Positions 1 to 12,000 are shown, numbered from the stretch's first letter. The stretch is DNA of 64,000 nt from Chrysoperla carnea (GCF_905475395.1 NC_058339.1:39441172-39505171), one strand, 5' to 3'. Made by a program: numbers and translations. The notes: generated by a model from the sequence alone, not told the origin.

Positions 1-712
1 TTATGATACTGAAAATGTGTGCGGTTATAAATTATTTTCCTCGCAAAAAAAGAGCGATATAAGTCGTTCTTATCTCACGGGCTTAGATAAAATAAATTTA
101 AAATATGTACCTAATCTAGAAAAATATACGAAATTTTACATACAAATTCTGGTTCAGAATGCCAGAGGACTTGACACAAAATGTCGATTGCTACTCACAT
201 GAATATTTCTTCATAATTGAGTGACAAGGTGTAAAGAACTCCATAAACTTCACCATGAGTTCTTTTACTCTCATTTTAAAATTTTATTCGCACCATGCAT
301 AAGTTTTATTTCAAAAGTTTCCATGGCAGTGACACACTAGTTTATTAATAAAAAGGATGGACTTGTTATTTCTATATTTGGTTTCAATCATTGTAATTTG
401 AAATTTACTATACCAATTATATGTAAACAATAGAAAAATAGTCATACTTTAAACATGTGTGATTTATTGCCAATTTCATTAGAGAGTAGCGCTACGGGCG
501 TTCAGTTGTCCCCTACACCTACTTTGCACACAACTAATAGTTAAATACTTTTATTTAACAATTTTCAGAGGATGTTCTATATTAGTTCTTTATACAAAAA
601 TGGTAATCAGCTCGTCCGTCGACCCAATAGCCGTTCTTTTATTTGTTTAACCAACTTTGTTTAAAACGCAATTAATCAAACCAATGTTTCACTAAAATAT
701 GTGCTATTGTGG

Positions 713-714
<2 letters not shown>

Positions 715-753
<39 letters not shown>

Positions 754-783
754 GTATATATATATATATATATATATATATAC

Positions 784-843
<60 letters not shown>
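715..843. repeat. (TA)n microsatellite with periodic TACG interruptions
   Basis: About 129 bp of TA dinucleotides broken by TACG at 751, 781 and 841, spaced 30 and 60 bp. The two YIYI-type open frames over it are artefacts. Confidence 0.95.
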
Positions 844-1361
844 GTTTATTTTCTTGAAAACAAAAATAAAAACGATCCCACACTTAAGTGACTATAATAT
901 TAATTGCTTGACCTTTTAACAGAACAAGTGCAACACTTTAGTGCGTCTTTGCTGCGATGTTTGTATCTCTGTCTAAGAACAAAACCATAAATTGTAACAA
1001 TGGATATTGTTTTAATAAAAAATTATTCCTTTTTCTTTTTTTAATAAAATTACCCTTATATAGAAATATTTTTTAGTTTTAACTAATAGTTGAACGTAGT
1101 TTAAGCAAGCACCTTAATTTTAAGTAACATACAAATTCAATTAAAATTTTTTTTGTTTTACTAACCATTGTTTTTATACCACTGACAATAATTTTTTATT
1201 TTTTATTATTGGTTAACACCGCATATGTACTTGTACTGCATAATATGATGTAGGAATTTGGGCATAAAAGAAACTTGAACGTATAAAATTGGACCTATGA
1301 TACTGAATAAATAGTTTGAAAGCTAGAAAAGTAAAGAAAATTTTGGGTATTTATTTTCATA

Positions 1362-1400
1362 CTAGATGATCCGGTGAACTTCGTTTCACCTACAATTTAT
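1362..1400 (-). mobile_element. 3' end of a second Helitron-like family (minus strand)
   Basis: Read on the minus strand, the end is GGTGAAACGAAGTTCACC, which folds into a hairpin, then GGATCATCTAG, finishing at 1362 with T following. The layout (hairpin about 8 bp before CTAG, then T) matches Helitron termini, but the hairpin differs from the main family. The 5' extent is unclear because a MITE begins near 1437. Confidence 0.45.
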
Positions 1401-1436
1401 TAAATTGTAATTATTGATCAGCGATTATTAATCTTA

Positions 1437-1805
1437 AGGACAATAAAATTGGTGCAAGCGCTTCCAGTGAAAAATTTTGGCGATAAAGGAGGCTGTTATG
1501 ACTAATTTGCAGTTCTTTACATGTTAATGTTATAGAAAATGTAAAATTAAAATTATTGAAAAACACTAATTAATTAAACTTAATGCATTAAAAATTGTGA
1601 AAATAGGAAATCAAATTGCCCAAATATTATTTTTCAAATGTAAATTATCATAATTATTTATTGAAATTTGTGAGACAATAATATTAAATTTTCAATATAA
1701 GTCATAAATGCAATCCATACTATTAAATATGCATCCATACAATTCTATAATTAAAGTAGTGTATCGTTGCCATGGAAGCACTTAAAACTCACACACGATG
1801 CGAAT
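1437..1805 (+). mobile_element. MITE family M1, copy A (5' end slightly truncated)
   Basis: Shares GGACAATAAAATTGGTG, GCGCTTCCAGTGAAAAATTT, the long AT-rich interior (AACACTAATTAATTAAACTT), GCAATCCATAC and the 3' end ACTCACACACGATGCGAATT with four other copies in the window. No coding capacity. Confidence 0.82.
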
Positions 1806-1876
1806 TCACAATACATGAATTATAATAAATACCAACTCAATGCTTTTCAAATACCAGTTCACAATTCTACATAATA

Positions 1877-1949
1877 TGGTGGGAGCGCAAATAAATACAT
1901 AAGTGTATAGTAAGATAATATAATGCATAATTTATTTGCGCTTCCGCCA
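1877..1949. mobile_element. 73-bp miniature element with 20-bp inverted ends
   Basis: Left end TGGTGGGAGCGCAAATAAAT and right end ATTTATTTGCGCTTCCGCCA are inverted copies with two mismatches, separated by about 33 bp. The same end sequence recurs singly at about 9621, 30776, 36748, 40671 and 58644, so it is the terminus of a wider family. Confidence 0.65.
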
Positions 1950-2350
1950 TTTATTGCATTTTAATATTTTGTCTTAAATTTAATGTTCCGTTCAACTTAG
2001 TTAATTTTTTTTTCTTCAAAAGAACCTTTTTCTGACAATAATTAGCACAACAAGAAAATAATTCGCGAAATGGTTCCATTCGTTCTCAAGTTATAGCGTG
2101 GCCAGAAGAAGGAGACATTTATTTTTATATATACATAGATTGAAAATAGGTAGATATGGTTTACGCCTGGCAGCTGAAAGGGGTTACATTTACTGCGTTT
2201 ACTAAAGCACGTCCTGAAATAGCTGCAAAAATTGTTGATTTAAAAAATTTGAAAACAAAAGTTTACAAGTCAATTTAATGTGATCGAATCCGCCTTCACA
2301 AAAAAATATTAATTTAATTATTATTTGAGATGGACTGGTCTAGTGAGTGT

Positions 2351-2593
2351 GGAAATGGGCGACTTAAAAAAGTATGTTATTATTGCATTTAATCGAAAGA
2401 AAATACGCTCGCTACAAAAATGCTTTGGGCAAAAGTTGTCAAGGAAAATAGAGGACATTCGCCTGTGTTCATGATTGATCCAAATTTCTTATTCCAAGGC
2501 CATTTGATAACTATTTTCTAAAAATATTTTCTAAGGCTAGCGTATTTTCTTTCGATTAAATGCAATAATGTCATATTTTAAAGTCGCATTTCC
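2351..2593. mobile_element. Foldback element with arms of about 60 bp
   Basis: The left arm (2351-2411) and right arm (2536-2593) are inverted copies. The core TTATTGCATTTAATCGAAAG at left matches CTTTCGATTAAATGCAATAA at right, and GGAAATG...GCGACTT matches AAGTCGCATTTCC at the outer ends. Confidence 0.75.
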
Positions 2594-3961
2594 TCCGAAA
2601 GCTACTGATTTTGGAAAAAATATTTTAAAATAAAAATATAAGGTTTTCTTTGAGGATCAAGTTTTTAACTTAAAGTGTTATTCTATCTCTTACCGTGTAG
2701 ATTCTTAATTGACAATTAAAGCTACTTGGCGAGTAAGGTCCAATATAATGTCAAAACATGACGTCCGCCATCATACTCTGCAACTTTTGTTAAAGTCTTG
2801 ATTGGTTTACTACAAAACGAGCTAATATCCAAAATAGACTAAAATGGTTCAACATGTATGGATTTAAAGTGTCTTAATGGCTTTTATTTTTCTCGTGGAC
2901 AGTCATTATAACTTAACCTGGTGCTACATTTAAATGATTCTATTACATTTTTTAGGTAATTATTCAATTAATATGTGGCGATTTGTTAGCATCGACGAAA
3001 CCTGTCTGGAAAATGGAATTTAAACCAAAATAAGATGAAAAATGATTTTTAAAAAAATTGCCCTTAAATGAGTTTAAAATCAACATATTAAGTAGATTTT
3101 AAATCACTTTCAGGTCCACGCTATCTTTACCTAATTTCAATGAGAAAATAAATATCCAAAATCAATACCAATATTATGAAATTCTCACTTTTCTCAGGTG
3201 ATTCATAAAACATATTGCCCAGACTATACATATCCAATGATTCGTATGGTTAGTATAAAATAATTTTTTTATTTTATATATTACATACATACCATACATA
3301 TAATTTTAAAAAAAATAAAATTTATCTCTCCAATGAGGATTCAATATGTTTTTTGTAACGATACTTATAAGTATTGATCGTAAATTAATGTATATTGCCT
3401 TTTACTTTTTCACGTTGTTGTATAAGTTCTACAGGTACGTTATCTTAACAACAACATGTACTTCATTCATGTCCATTTAATAAACATATCAGAAATTCAA
3501 ACATAAGAGCGATGAGACTTTTAAAAACTAACTCAGTTCAGTAATATAAAAAACCATTCAATTGGATTTGTTGGATTTTTTTTTTAATTTATAACTAACA
3601 TTTTCATATCATATCAATGAAAGAAGAATTCATTTTATTAGGTTCACGGATGTTTTTATTTTAGTGATTTTGATTTTTTATTATTTCCACCTAGTTTGCA
3701 GAATTAAATACGAATTTATGTTTGTTTTAATATAAGGTATTTCCAACATGGTATTTACAGTTCCTTTGCTATAACTGTGATAAAACTCACTTTTCAACCG
3801 AATTTAATGAATTTTTTGTGACAGACTAAGAATAGGGCTTACTAATAAATCCCAAAATTTTATAATTCGCTGTTTAAAATACAAGTTCTCAATTAGTTCC
3901 CACTTTTGATCAATTTTCGTCAAAATTAATATCTCGAAAACCAAACGACGTGGTACCATTC

Positions 3962-4520
3962 TTTTTATACCATGTATATATGAAATATACATAGTATATT
4001 AAGTTTAGTCCCAAGTTTGTAACGCTTAAAAATATTGATGCTAGGAAAAAAATTTTGTCATAGGTGTTCACTAAATCACCTAATTAGTCCATTTCCGGTT
4101 GTCCGTCCGTCCGTCCGTCTGTGGACACGATAACTCAAAAACGAAAAAAGATATCGAGCTAAATTTTTTACAGCGTACTCAGGACGTAAAAAGTGAGGTC
4201 AAGTTCGTAAATGAGCATCATAGGTCAATTGGGTCTTGGGTCCGTAGGACCCATCTTGTAAACCGTTAGAGATAGAACAAAAGTTTAACGTAAAAAATGT
4301 TTCTTAACAAAAATTAAACAACTTTTGTTTGAAACATTTTTTCGTAAAAATCACTGTTTACCCGTGAGGGCGCCAATTAGACGGAAATTTTATAATATGT
4401 ACTATACTTGATTATCAGTTATGTATGTGTCACATGTTTGTATGTGTAATGTGATAAAGAAATCAACACTGACTATGCATGGTATTTCAACAATTAACTC
4501 AGCCAATTGTTTGTTTTCAC
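3962..4520 (+). repeat. Dispersed repeat R1 (GTCCGTCC family), copy A
   Basis: Contains TATACCATGTATATATGAAA, GTCCCAAGTTTGTAACGCTT, AAAAATATTGATGCT, GTTGTCCGTCCGTCCGTCTG and GGGTCTTGGGTCCGTAGGAC, and ends GGTATTTCAACAATTAACTC. The sequence is of a type I know to be widespread in insect genomes; its class is uncertain. No coding. Confidence 0.7.
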
Positions 4521-4569
4521 TTGTTTTATTCTAAAAGATTCCTTTCAACTCTCTTACGACTTTTTTAAC

Positions 4570-4915
4570 AATAGGGGATCATCCTGATATCAAATTGGCC
4601 ATAATACCCATAAAAATATAAAACTAGACTTGATAGTATGACAAATTTGAAAGTGAAATTAAAATTAATTAAAAACCGAAGAAGTAATCAAAGGTTGTCC
4701 ATCTCCTTTTAACAAAAGAAAGCTTTAAATGTAATTTCTATGGCGATACCTACGTATGACGCCACTAGTGGGTATTTTCCTCTTTGTTTAAGGAATTTTA
4801 AACGTTCATATCTTGCATTCATGTAAAGATGTTTAACAACCAACTTCACTTTTCGATTCCTGAAATGAGAATTCTTCATCTGAAGTGATAATAAAATTTA
4901 GTCCGATCCCCTATT
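4570..4915. mobile_element. MITE family M2 (AATAGGGGATC ends), copy A
   Basis: Perfect 11-bp terminal inverted repeats: AATAGGGGATC at 4570-4580 and GATCCCCTATT at 4905-4915. The interior carries AAATTGGCCATAATACC, GACTTGATA, CTATGGCGATACCTA and TCTTCCTCTTTGTTTAA-like motifs shared with 29811-30066 and 39855-40165. Length 346 bp, no coding. Confidence 0.8.
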
Positions 4916-5483
4916 CTGTCAAGAGAATTTTTGAATATCCGAAAAAATAGTTGGGAAAACAGTGAGTTTAACATGCTTCGATATTCGAAATCGCGAACTT
5001 TGCAGCTGATTATCACGTGATCTTAACGACCCAAAAATTTTACTACTTCGGGATATCCCAACTACATAATTCTGAGTCTGTCAAAATAATAGGCCAAATA
5101 TTAAGTATTCGCCATAACTTATTCTAATGTTACCATTCCGTCAAATCAGTATACACCATGGCGTTTATACCGATACTGACATAGTAATCCACACCAAATT
5201 TTTTACAGTGTACGAAATATTTTTTCCTAATGCACAGAAAATTACATGAATCAAGGAAAATTATCTCTTCGAATTACAATTCTTGTTTTAATTTAGTCTT
5301 CTTAATTAAAAAACATTACATCCTGGAATTTAATGAATATATCATGGTACATCAAACTCAAATAAGTATTCATATAAACTGTCGAAGCCGAGTTGGTAAC
5401 CTCCCTTTAAAATAAGAAAAAAATTGTCAATATTCATCAATTTTAAGGTGATATTACAATACAAAGTTTTTTTGGCCAATAAA

Positions 5484-5560
5484 TTAAGTAGTGCAGCTAT
5501 TTATATCATCCTTCATTCAGTGTACCTGGAGGCTCGGGTTCGATTCCCGGTATCGGAACC
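5484..5560 (+). repeat. tRNA-derived SINE remnant
   Basis: A perfect T-arm, CGGGTTCGATTCCCG, lies at 5535-5549. It contains a canonical pol III B box (GGTTCGATTCC) and is followed by GTATCGGAACC, like the acceptor end of a tRNA. A box-A-like TAGTGCAGCTA lies about 45 nt upstream. The 5' acceptor strand and anticodon arm do not pair, so this is not a functional tRNA gene. It is best read as the head of an old SINE. Confidence 0.5.
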
Positions 5561-6339
5561 AAAATATGAAGTCTTCTCTAAAACCTTATTCGGACAAATA
5601 AAATTGCACGAAATAATAAATCAAACTTCAAAGTCAGAATTTATTAATCGAATAATATTTTATTCAAATTATGTTATGATGGTAAATGCAACGCCACAAC
5701 CTTCCTTGTGCTATTAATTACTTGAATAATTAATAGCTTACGGAAAGATATGTACGTTACAAGACTACCTTAAAAATTGGTTTTTTTCTAGAAAACGTAC
5801 GCTAGCTTTATGACTATAATAATAAGAAGAAGAAAATAATTGTATAAATTAAAAAAATTATTTTATTACAATATTATTTTCTGCACTATTTTTTTGCCGT
5901 TTTGATTAAAATCAAAAAGTAATAAATAAATCAAATTAATAGAAAAATATATTGCAAATAAATAAATGTGTATTTTGCGTTATGTGCGTTTACGCGTAAA
6001 AAAACCTTATTAGCTTAGTTTTGGCGTTAATATAACATGTATTTAAAAATGTGCAAAAATGTAAATTGTATTCTAAATGATATAATTAATCAAAAAATAT
6101 CTTACGCTTGAGAAAGCGATGAAAACATTTTTTTTAGACAAAACATATTAAAATATTTATTAATAATTAATACAATTTATTAATTAACTTTGATTTAAAT
6201 TTGAAAAATTCAATCATTAAAACCTTTTTACTAAATTCTTATATTACAAGTAGGAGAACGTAGTGTAGCCATAAAAAAGGTCTTTCTTTGGGTACCATTT
6301 CTAACTTGATATCGAAATTCAACACATTATCACACAATA

Positions 6340-6777
6340 TCTATATGTATTATATATGCGAAAGTAAGCATGTTTGTTTGTTTGTTTGTTTGTTAGGCTT
6401 TCACGCTAAAACAAGCGAATGGTTAATGAAACTGTACAGCAATACAGCTCATACTTCAGAATAACACATGAGATATAATTCATAAAGATATATTAATAAA
6501 AAAAACAATTTAAGATTAATTTAATTTGACATTACCATAAATTACAGATTTCTGTAAAAATAGTCAATATAAATTATTTCATGGCCATCTTTTCTGATAT
6601 ACTCAATGAATAATTACGACTATTATACATTTAAAAAAATAGAAAACCATACATATATTTTAGGTGTGTAAAACAATCCTTACCATTATTTCGAGTATTA
6701 TAGAAAGGGGATAAGCGAGCGTAATCTTTATCAATCTTTACTTTTAAGCCCAGCAAAGCGGGTGGGTATCACTCTAG
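6340..6777 (+). mobile_element. Non-autonomous Helitron, copy 1
   Basis: It begins TCTATATGTATTATATATGCG, followed by GAAAGTAAGCATG and a (TTTG)n run. It ends with CCCAGCAAAGCGGGTGGG, which can form a hairpin, then TATCACTCTAG. The first base is preceded by A (6339) and the last G is followed by T (6778), the A^T insertion typical of Helitrons. There is no TIR, no target duplication and no Rep/Hel coding, so it is a non-autonomous copy. Copies 2, 3 and 4 share the interior, including AACACATGAGATATAAT. Confidence 0.82.
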
Positions 6778-7421
6778 TGAAGAATAAACATGTTTGAAAA
6801 AAATTGTCATCGCAAAAGTAAATTTACTGAATTTTTTAAACTTTGCTTATTTATGTGTTTTGATTCTGCTACTACTAAATATAATTTGGGGCATTTTTTT
6901 GCCATATTCGTTCAATTTGAGTTCTGTGGATAACAAATTGCATGTACCGTTCAACATATAAAATTTCAGTAAAATGAGCTTAATGATTATTTTAATTATG
7001 AAAAATTAGTCAGGTAGGCTAGATAATTTCTATCCAAAGGTATTGTCTTAACTTTATCTACCTCTGTCATTAACATAGGACAAATATTTATGTAAAATAT
7101 CCTTCTTTGTTATATTCATATAAATATTTTGAATAAATTGCTGAAGGGACAATAAACTCCCCTTATATACATTAGTGTTTATAATGACTACTTAAATATT
7201 CCTTGTCTTTGGGAAAATAATTTTTATGTTAAATATTTTTTATTTTAACTAATAAATAATTTTTGAATAAAATTTTTAGAAAAATTAACTTCGAAAATTG
7301 AAAAAATTAAGTATTCAGATAAATAATCGTTGGGTACTTACTTTGATAATAATATCATTCGGAAATTATTTGTTTAAGAAAATATATTTTGCTTCAGGAA
7401 TATTAGAAGCTATAGTCGATA

Positions 7422-7776
7422 CCAGCGCTTCCAGTGAAAAATTTTGGCGATGAAGGAGTCTGTTATGACTAATTTGCAATTCTTTACATGTTAATGTTAT
7501 AGAAAATGTCAAATTAAAATTATTGAAAAACACTAATTAATTAAACTTAATGCATTAAAAATTGTGAGAATCAGAAATCAAATCGCACAAATATTATTTT
7601 TCAAATGTAAATTATAATAATTATTTATTTAAATTTGTGAAACAATTATATTAAATTTTCAATGTAAGTCATAAATGCAATCCATACAAATATGCATCCA
7701 TACAATTCTATAATTAAAGTAGTGTATCGTTACCATGGAAATGCCTCCTATAAAACTCACGCACAGTGCGAATTCT
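7422..7776 (+). mobile_element. MITE family M1, copy B
   Basis: Begins at CCAGCGCTTCCAGTGAAAAA and ends ACTCACGCACAGTGCGAATT. The interior is nearly identical to copy A. The terminal AATTCG...-type inverted repeat is kept only on the right side. Confidence 0.82.
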
Positions 7777-9681
7777 TAATTTTAGGTAATCACTAAATTC
7801 ACATAATGCTGAAATTTGATTAAGGGTTTGTACCTATTTATTTCTTAAACATTCTTCAGAAAAGTGAATTTAAAAACAAAGCTTCAATTTATTTAACAGG
7901 CGTGGTACTTCGTTTTAATAAATTTTGAAAAAAATAAAATAAAAGCTTGTTTTTAAAAGTTGATACAACTTTTTTCATTAATTTAAACGTTTCGAATTCT
8001 TTATCATAATATTTTTCTTAGTTCTGATTTAGGACAAAGTTAATTCAACCCCATGCTTATATACCAAAACCAAACATTTAAAGTTTTACCATATTTAAAA
8101 GTATTTAAAATTTTTGAATTTTATTAGATTTATTTAAATTTATATGCAAATTTAAAATTAAAAAAAATGGAAAAAAAAACCAAATATTAAGATTGATATG
8201 ATAATTAAACGACTAAAATACATTTTGACATAAACTGTATGAACAAAATATGGGTTAAAAATTTTTTTATTTTAAATAAATATAGTAGATTGTAATAAAT
8301 ACACTTTCACAAACTGTACCATTCTGTGAATTCATTTAAAATGCGTTCTGTTGGTACTTTTTACATTTTTAAGTTACAAAAATTAATATTCATTAAAAAA
8401 AAAATTGGAATAACATTTTTTTTTATAAAATCTGTCTTATATAAGGTTTTCAATAAGAGTGATAATTTCTTTAAATATCGAATAAAACCAAAACAATTCA
8501 ACGGTTCAAAATAAACTGGGCTTTATTAATTAGATTGGGAATTATTAGCTATGCGGTGTAGAAAATATTGTTCGAATGTCCAAAATAACTGTGTTTTGCA
8601 GGCCTGAATTTGAAATTCAATAAGTGTAATTGAAGTATTTCAATTACACTAATTATAGGACTTAATTAAACTTTGTTGACTGCTGGTTTGTAGATATCTA
8701 AACTGAATTAATTGTAAAGTAATTATTCACGCCACGTTTAGGGCAGAAAATCTGATTTTTCCTATGGATATATTTATTTACAAAAATGTGGGGTCAAATA
8801 AAAAAAGTTTAAGTGATTTAAATCATTTGAGTAAAATACCTATCCAATAAACCTTAAAACAATGTTTTTGTAAAAGATCCTGTTTAAAATTTAGCTTGTT
8901 TTCAATATAACGCTAAATTTAGTATTATGACAAAAAACATTTTTTAGTCATTTCTTAATTATTACGTTTTTCCGTGGAAGACGATAGCCAATAGGTAACA
9001 ACGCTACACAGAAATAAGGATTTCTTAAAGAAATTTTTGCTTTAAAAAAGAACAGTTTTTCTTTAAATAAGAATTTAAAAAAAGAAAAAATATTCTTGGA
9101 GAGAAAATTATTTTTTCGGAAAAACTCCTTACCAGTTAAAAAAGGAAAACGTCAATTTTCCTTTTAATATTCTTTAACAGGGAAAACAATTTTTGAATGT
9201 ATACTTACTTATTTATCTAAAAAATAATGCTTTGCAGAGGATGCATGTTAAATATCGTAAATTTGACTATTTAGAAGTAAACCTTAAGAAAAACTTAATA
9301 GAACGGTGCAAAAAATTAACTTCAAATGTAAACTTCTTAATCAAAGACCAATTACATTCTAAAGGCCGATGAAAATTCAATAAATCGTGTTTTTGAATTT
9401 ATAAAAGGTATAAAATGGTGATTGGGAAAAAGCCCTTAAATAAAACAAATATAATAATAAAATAATAAAAATTAGAAATTATGGTCGAAAATAAATTAAG
9501 AAAATATGCATAATTCATTTTATGAGACAAATATTTTATAAATATAGATCCTTCAATGCATAAATGATATGTATTGTCAATATTTAGTCTTATGTCTGTG
9601 CATACACAGGTTATTTATCTGCGCTTCCACCAAAAAAAAAACTATAATTCATATTATTGTTTGATTTTTTTATTCTCTATA

Positions 9682-10177
9682 TCTCTATCTTTATATATTA
9701 TAAATGCGAAAGTAAGCATGTTTGTTTGTTTGTTTGTTTGTTAAGCTTTCAAGCTACAACTAGCGAATGATTTTTAATGAATTTGTTCAGCAATATAGCT
9801 CATACTTCAAAATAACACATGAGATATAATTTATAAAGATATATTAATAAAAAAAAAGAAAAAATTTAAAAATTAATTTAATTTGACATTACCATTAATT
9901 ACAGATTTCTATACAAGTAATCATTTCACATTACCATAAAATACAGATTTCTGTAAAAATAGTCAATATAAAATATTTCACGACCATCTTTTCTGATATA
10001 CACAATGAATAATTACGACTATTATACATTTAAAAAAAATAGAAAACCATACATATATTTTATCTGTGTAAAACAATCTTTACCATTATTTCGAGTGTTA
10101 TAGAAAAGAGACAAGCGAGAGCAATCTTTATCAATCTTTACTTTAAAACATAGCGAAGCGGGTGGGTATCACTCTAG
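9682..10177 (+). mobile_element. Non-autonomous Helitron, copy 2
   Basis: It starts TCTCTATCTTTATATATTAT, with ATGCGAAAGTAAGCATG and (TTTG)n following. It ends AGCGAAGCGGGTGGGTATC ACTCTAG, flanked by A (9681) and T (10178). It contains an internal duplication of the ATTACAGATTTCT/TTGACATTACC segment relative to copy 1, making it about 60 bp longer. No coding capacity. Confidence 0.85.
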
Positions 10178-10549
10178 TTAGAAAATAATTACTTATTGTT
10201 AACGACATCTTCTTAGTATTTTGAAATGCGCTCTTTTCTAATACTTGAAATGTAGGAAATAATTCAAAATATATACAGATTTTCAAAAAATAAATAATAA
10301 AAAAAGGAAATAGTAATAAATTAAAAAGTGAAAATCAATGGGAAAAACATGAAAACATAAAAATATTAATAAAAAAATAAAGGGAAATATTCAATAAAAA
10401 TATAATCAAAAACCAATAAAAAAAATCGTACAACATTATCTCCTTTGTAAATAAAATAGTAACAAGCGTATCACAAGGATATACAGAGCGTACAAAAGTA
10501 TAAAGCACACGACGATACAAGGTAGAAGAAAAACACTATGTGCTACAAA

Positions 10550-11490
10550 TGAGGAACAATATTCATTCATTCATTCATCGAAACGAAAAACGAAACGATA
10601 CCACTTACATTATTATCCTTATCACCTTATCCATAAAATGCTGAACGGAATAACACACACCACGTATAAAGCTGTGTGGGAGTAAAAAGGAATAACATTT
10701 TCCAAGCGGATAAATAAAAGTAGGCGTATACGCTACATAATAAAAAAAGAGTAGGGCACCATTCACATTCAATGAAAATGACATAAAGGCGTGAACATAT
10801 TTTCCATTTAGGTGGAGTTAATATTTTTTTCCATAACGGATTGGTATAACACGATATGCACCGCCCTTAAAAAGTGGGGGGATGAACAGTATACAATGTA
10901 AGTTGTATTTATCCGTCCCTCTATGAATGGTAAACGGCGTACAGTTGATGACTGAACTTCATACAGTATAGAACGAAGCCTAAAACACTTCAATATAAAA
11001 GACAATAACCATAATAATTATTAAACGGAAGTTCTTATTATCATTTTCTATATAGTAGAATAGAGTTGTGCTGTTTTTGTTTTTCCAATTCCCGTCGTTT
11101 ATATGTTTGTTTGGTTTGTTTATCAAGTACGCCTTAAGGACTCCAAATGGAGGCGCAATGAGGGGACAATCGTGTGTGTTATTTAATATTATTAAGTGAT
11201 AATTTATATCTATTTGTTTTTTATTTTTATTTATTTATTTTAATTTTTTTTAAAACATCAAAGTGTTTGTTTATTTATTTTTAATTTTAAAAACGTGCGA
11301 TTTTTATATGGTTTTTTTAAATTTGTGTTATGTTTATTTTTATCCTTAAAAAAAGAAAAACAGTATTGTTTTTTTGGTTGTTTTTTGAGTTTTCTTAGAA
11401 TAGATAGACAAAACTTTACTCTACAAAAGGATTGTGCAAGTTTTTTTCTTATTGTTGTGTTATTTTTTTTGTCAATAGTTATTGGACAAT
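10550..11490 (+). promoter_or_regulatory. Putative promoter / 5' UTR region of the Iroquois gene
   Basis: This stretch lies directly upstream of the start codon. It is visibly less repetitive and, between about 10640 and 11180, less AT-rich than flanking DNA, which fits a promoter and leader. A TATATAG motif is at about 11050, but I find no convincing initiator at the right spacing, so no start site is called. Short upstream ATGs occur: 11147 starts MEAQ-stop, and 11158 starts a 13-codon uORF. They would precede the main start if transcription began before 11147. Inferred from position and composition only. Confidence 0.35.
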
Positions 11491-11538
11491 ATGGCGGCTT
11501 ATGCACAATTTGGTTATTCTTATCCGTCGGCTTCACAG
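11491..11538 (+). CDS. ara/caup: Iroquois-class homeobox gene (araucan/caupolican type), coding exon 1
   Basis: First coding exon, 16 codons: MAAYAQFGYSYPSASQ. This matches the conserved N-terminus of insect Iroquois proteins of the ara/caup type (family knowledge). The ATG at 11491 is supported by an in-frame TAG at 11476-11478, four codons upstream, which leaves no room for an upstream in-frame start nearby. The exon ends at the donor CAG|GTAAAT (GT at 11539-11540), phase 0, so it joins exon 2 without splitting a codon. The product is a nuclear TALE-class homeodomain transcription factor that patterns the notum, bristle prepattern and wing veins in Drosophila; that role is known for the family and inferred here. 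The exon is too short to show as a long ORF and was recognised by protein similarity and splice phase. The exon is near certain; assignment to ara/caup rather than mirror rests on exon 2. Confidence 0.93.
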
Positions 11539-11793
11539 GTAAATTTTCATGCCTAATTTTTTATTAATTTTATAAATTTCGAGTAAATTAATGGTTTGGA
11601 ATTTCCGATTGAACCTTTTGTATAAATTGTGTATTGTTTTACATAAAATTAACATCGTGGTAATTTACTAGGGTATTATGAAAATTGATCGGAGACTAAA
11701 TATTATGATTATGTGTTTTAAAAACAAGTAGTAAAGATGTATTCTTAAATCTATAATAATTGGGTACATGGAGATAAAATTATATACCCAAAG

Positions 11794-11818
11794 TTTTTTT
11801 TTTTTTTTTTTTTTTTTT
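11794..11818. repeat. Poly-T tract (25 nt)
   Basis: An uninterrupted homopolymer about 250 bp into intron 1. Confidence 0.95.
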
Positions 11819-12000
11819 ATAATAGTAATTTGTACAAAATAATATACATAAGTTCATTGAAAAATTCACATACATAATTTCTTTTATGTTAAAATATTTT
11901 AATTCGTTATACAATGTATTCGAAAATTGGGGGCATACTAGGGCAAAGAAAGAAATTAATGAAAAAATTGTGTTTTGGAAAAAACAATCTTGCTGATTGG

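Larger units (their letters stand above)
1..11490. other. Upstream region without a recognisable gene
   Basis: No ORF in this stretch has the composition or similarity of a real exon. It holds the (TA)n tract, a Helitron end at 1362, MITEs (1437-1805, 1877-1949, 4570-4915, 7422-7776), a foldback (2351-2593), a dispersed repeat (3962-4520), a tRNA-derived SINE remnant (about 5484-5560) and two Helitrons (6340-6777, 9682-10177). I see nothing in 1-700, 860-1350, 1960-2340, 2600-3950, 4930-5480, 5600-6330, 6790-7420, 7790-9680 and 10180-10540 beyond AT-rich DNA. Small hairpins exist, for example 8623-8650 with an 11-bp stem. If the gene has a distant non-coding first exon it could lie here unseen. 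Confidence 0.6.

Noticed and set aside
701..919. 72- and 60-codon Tyr-Ile repeat frames
   Set aside because: Pure translation of a (TA)n microsatellite.
5535..5560. Possible tRNA gene
   Set aside because: Only the T-arm and acceptor end are tRNA-like. The matching 5' acceptor strand (it would read CCGATAC) and an anticodon stem are absent.
5424..5717. 97-codon frame
   Set aside because: Runs across the SINE-like remnant; the ARVRFPVSEP part is the translated T-arm.
11258..11567. Two overlapping frames on opposite strands around exon 1
   Set aside because: The plus-strand one overlaps exon 1 in a different frame. The conserved MAAYAQFGY frame is the real one and is closed upstream by TAG at 11476.
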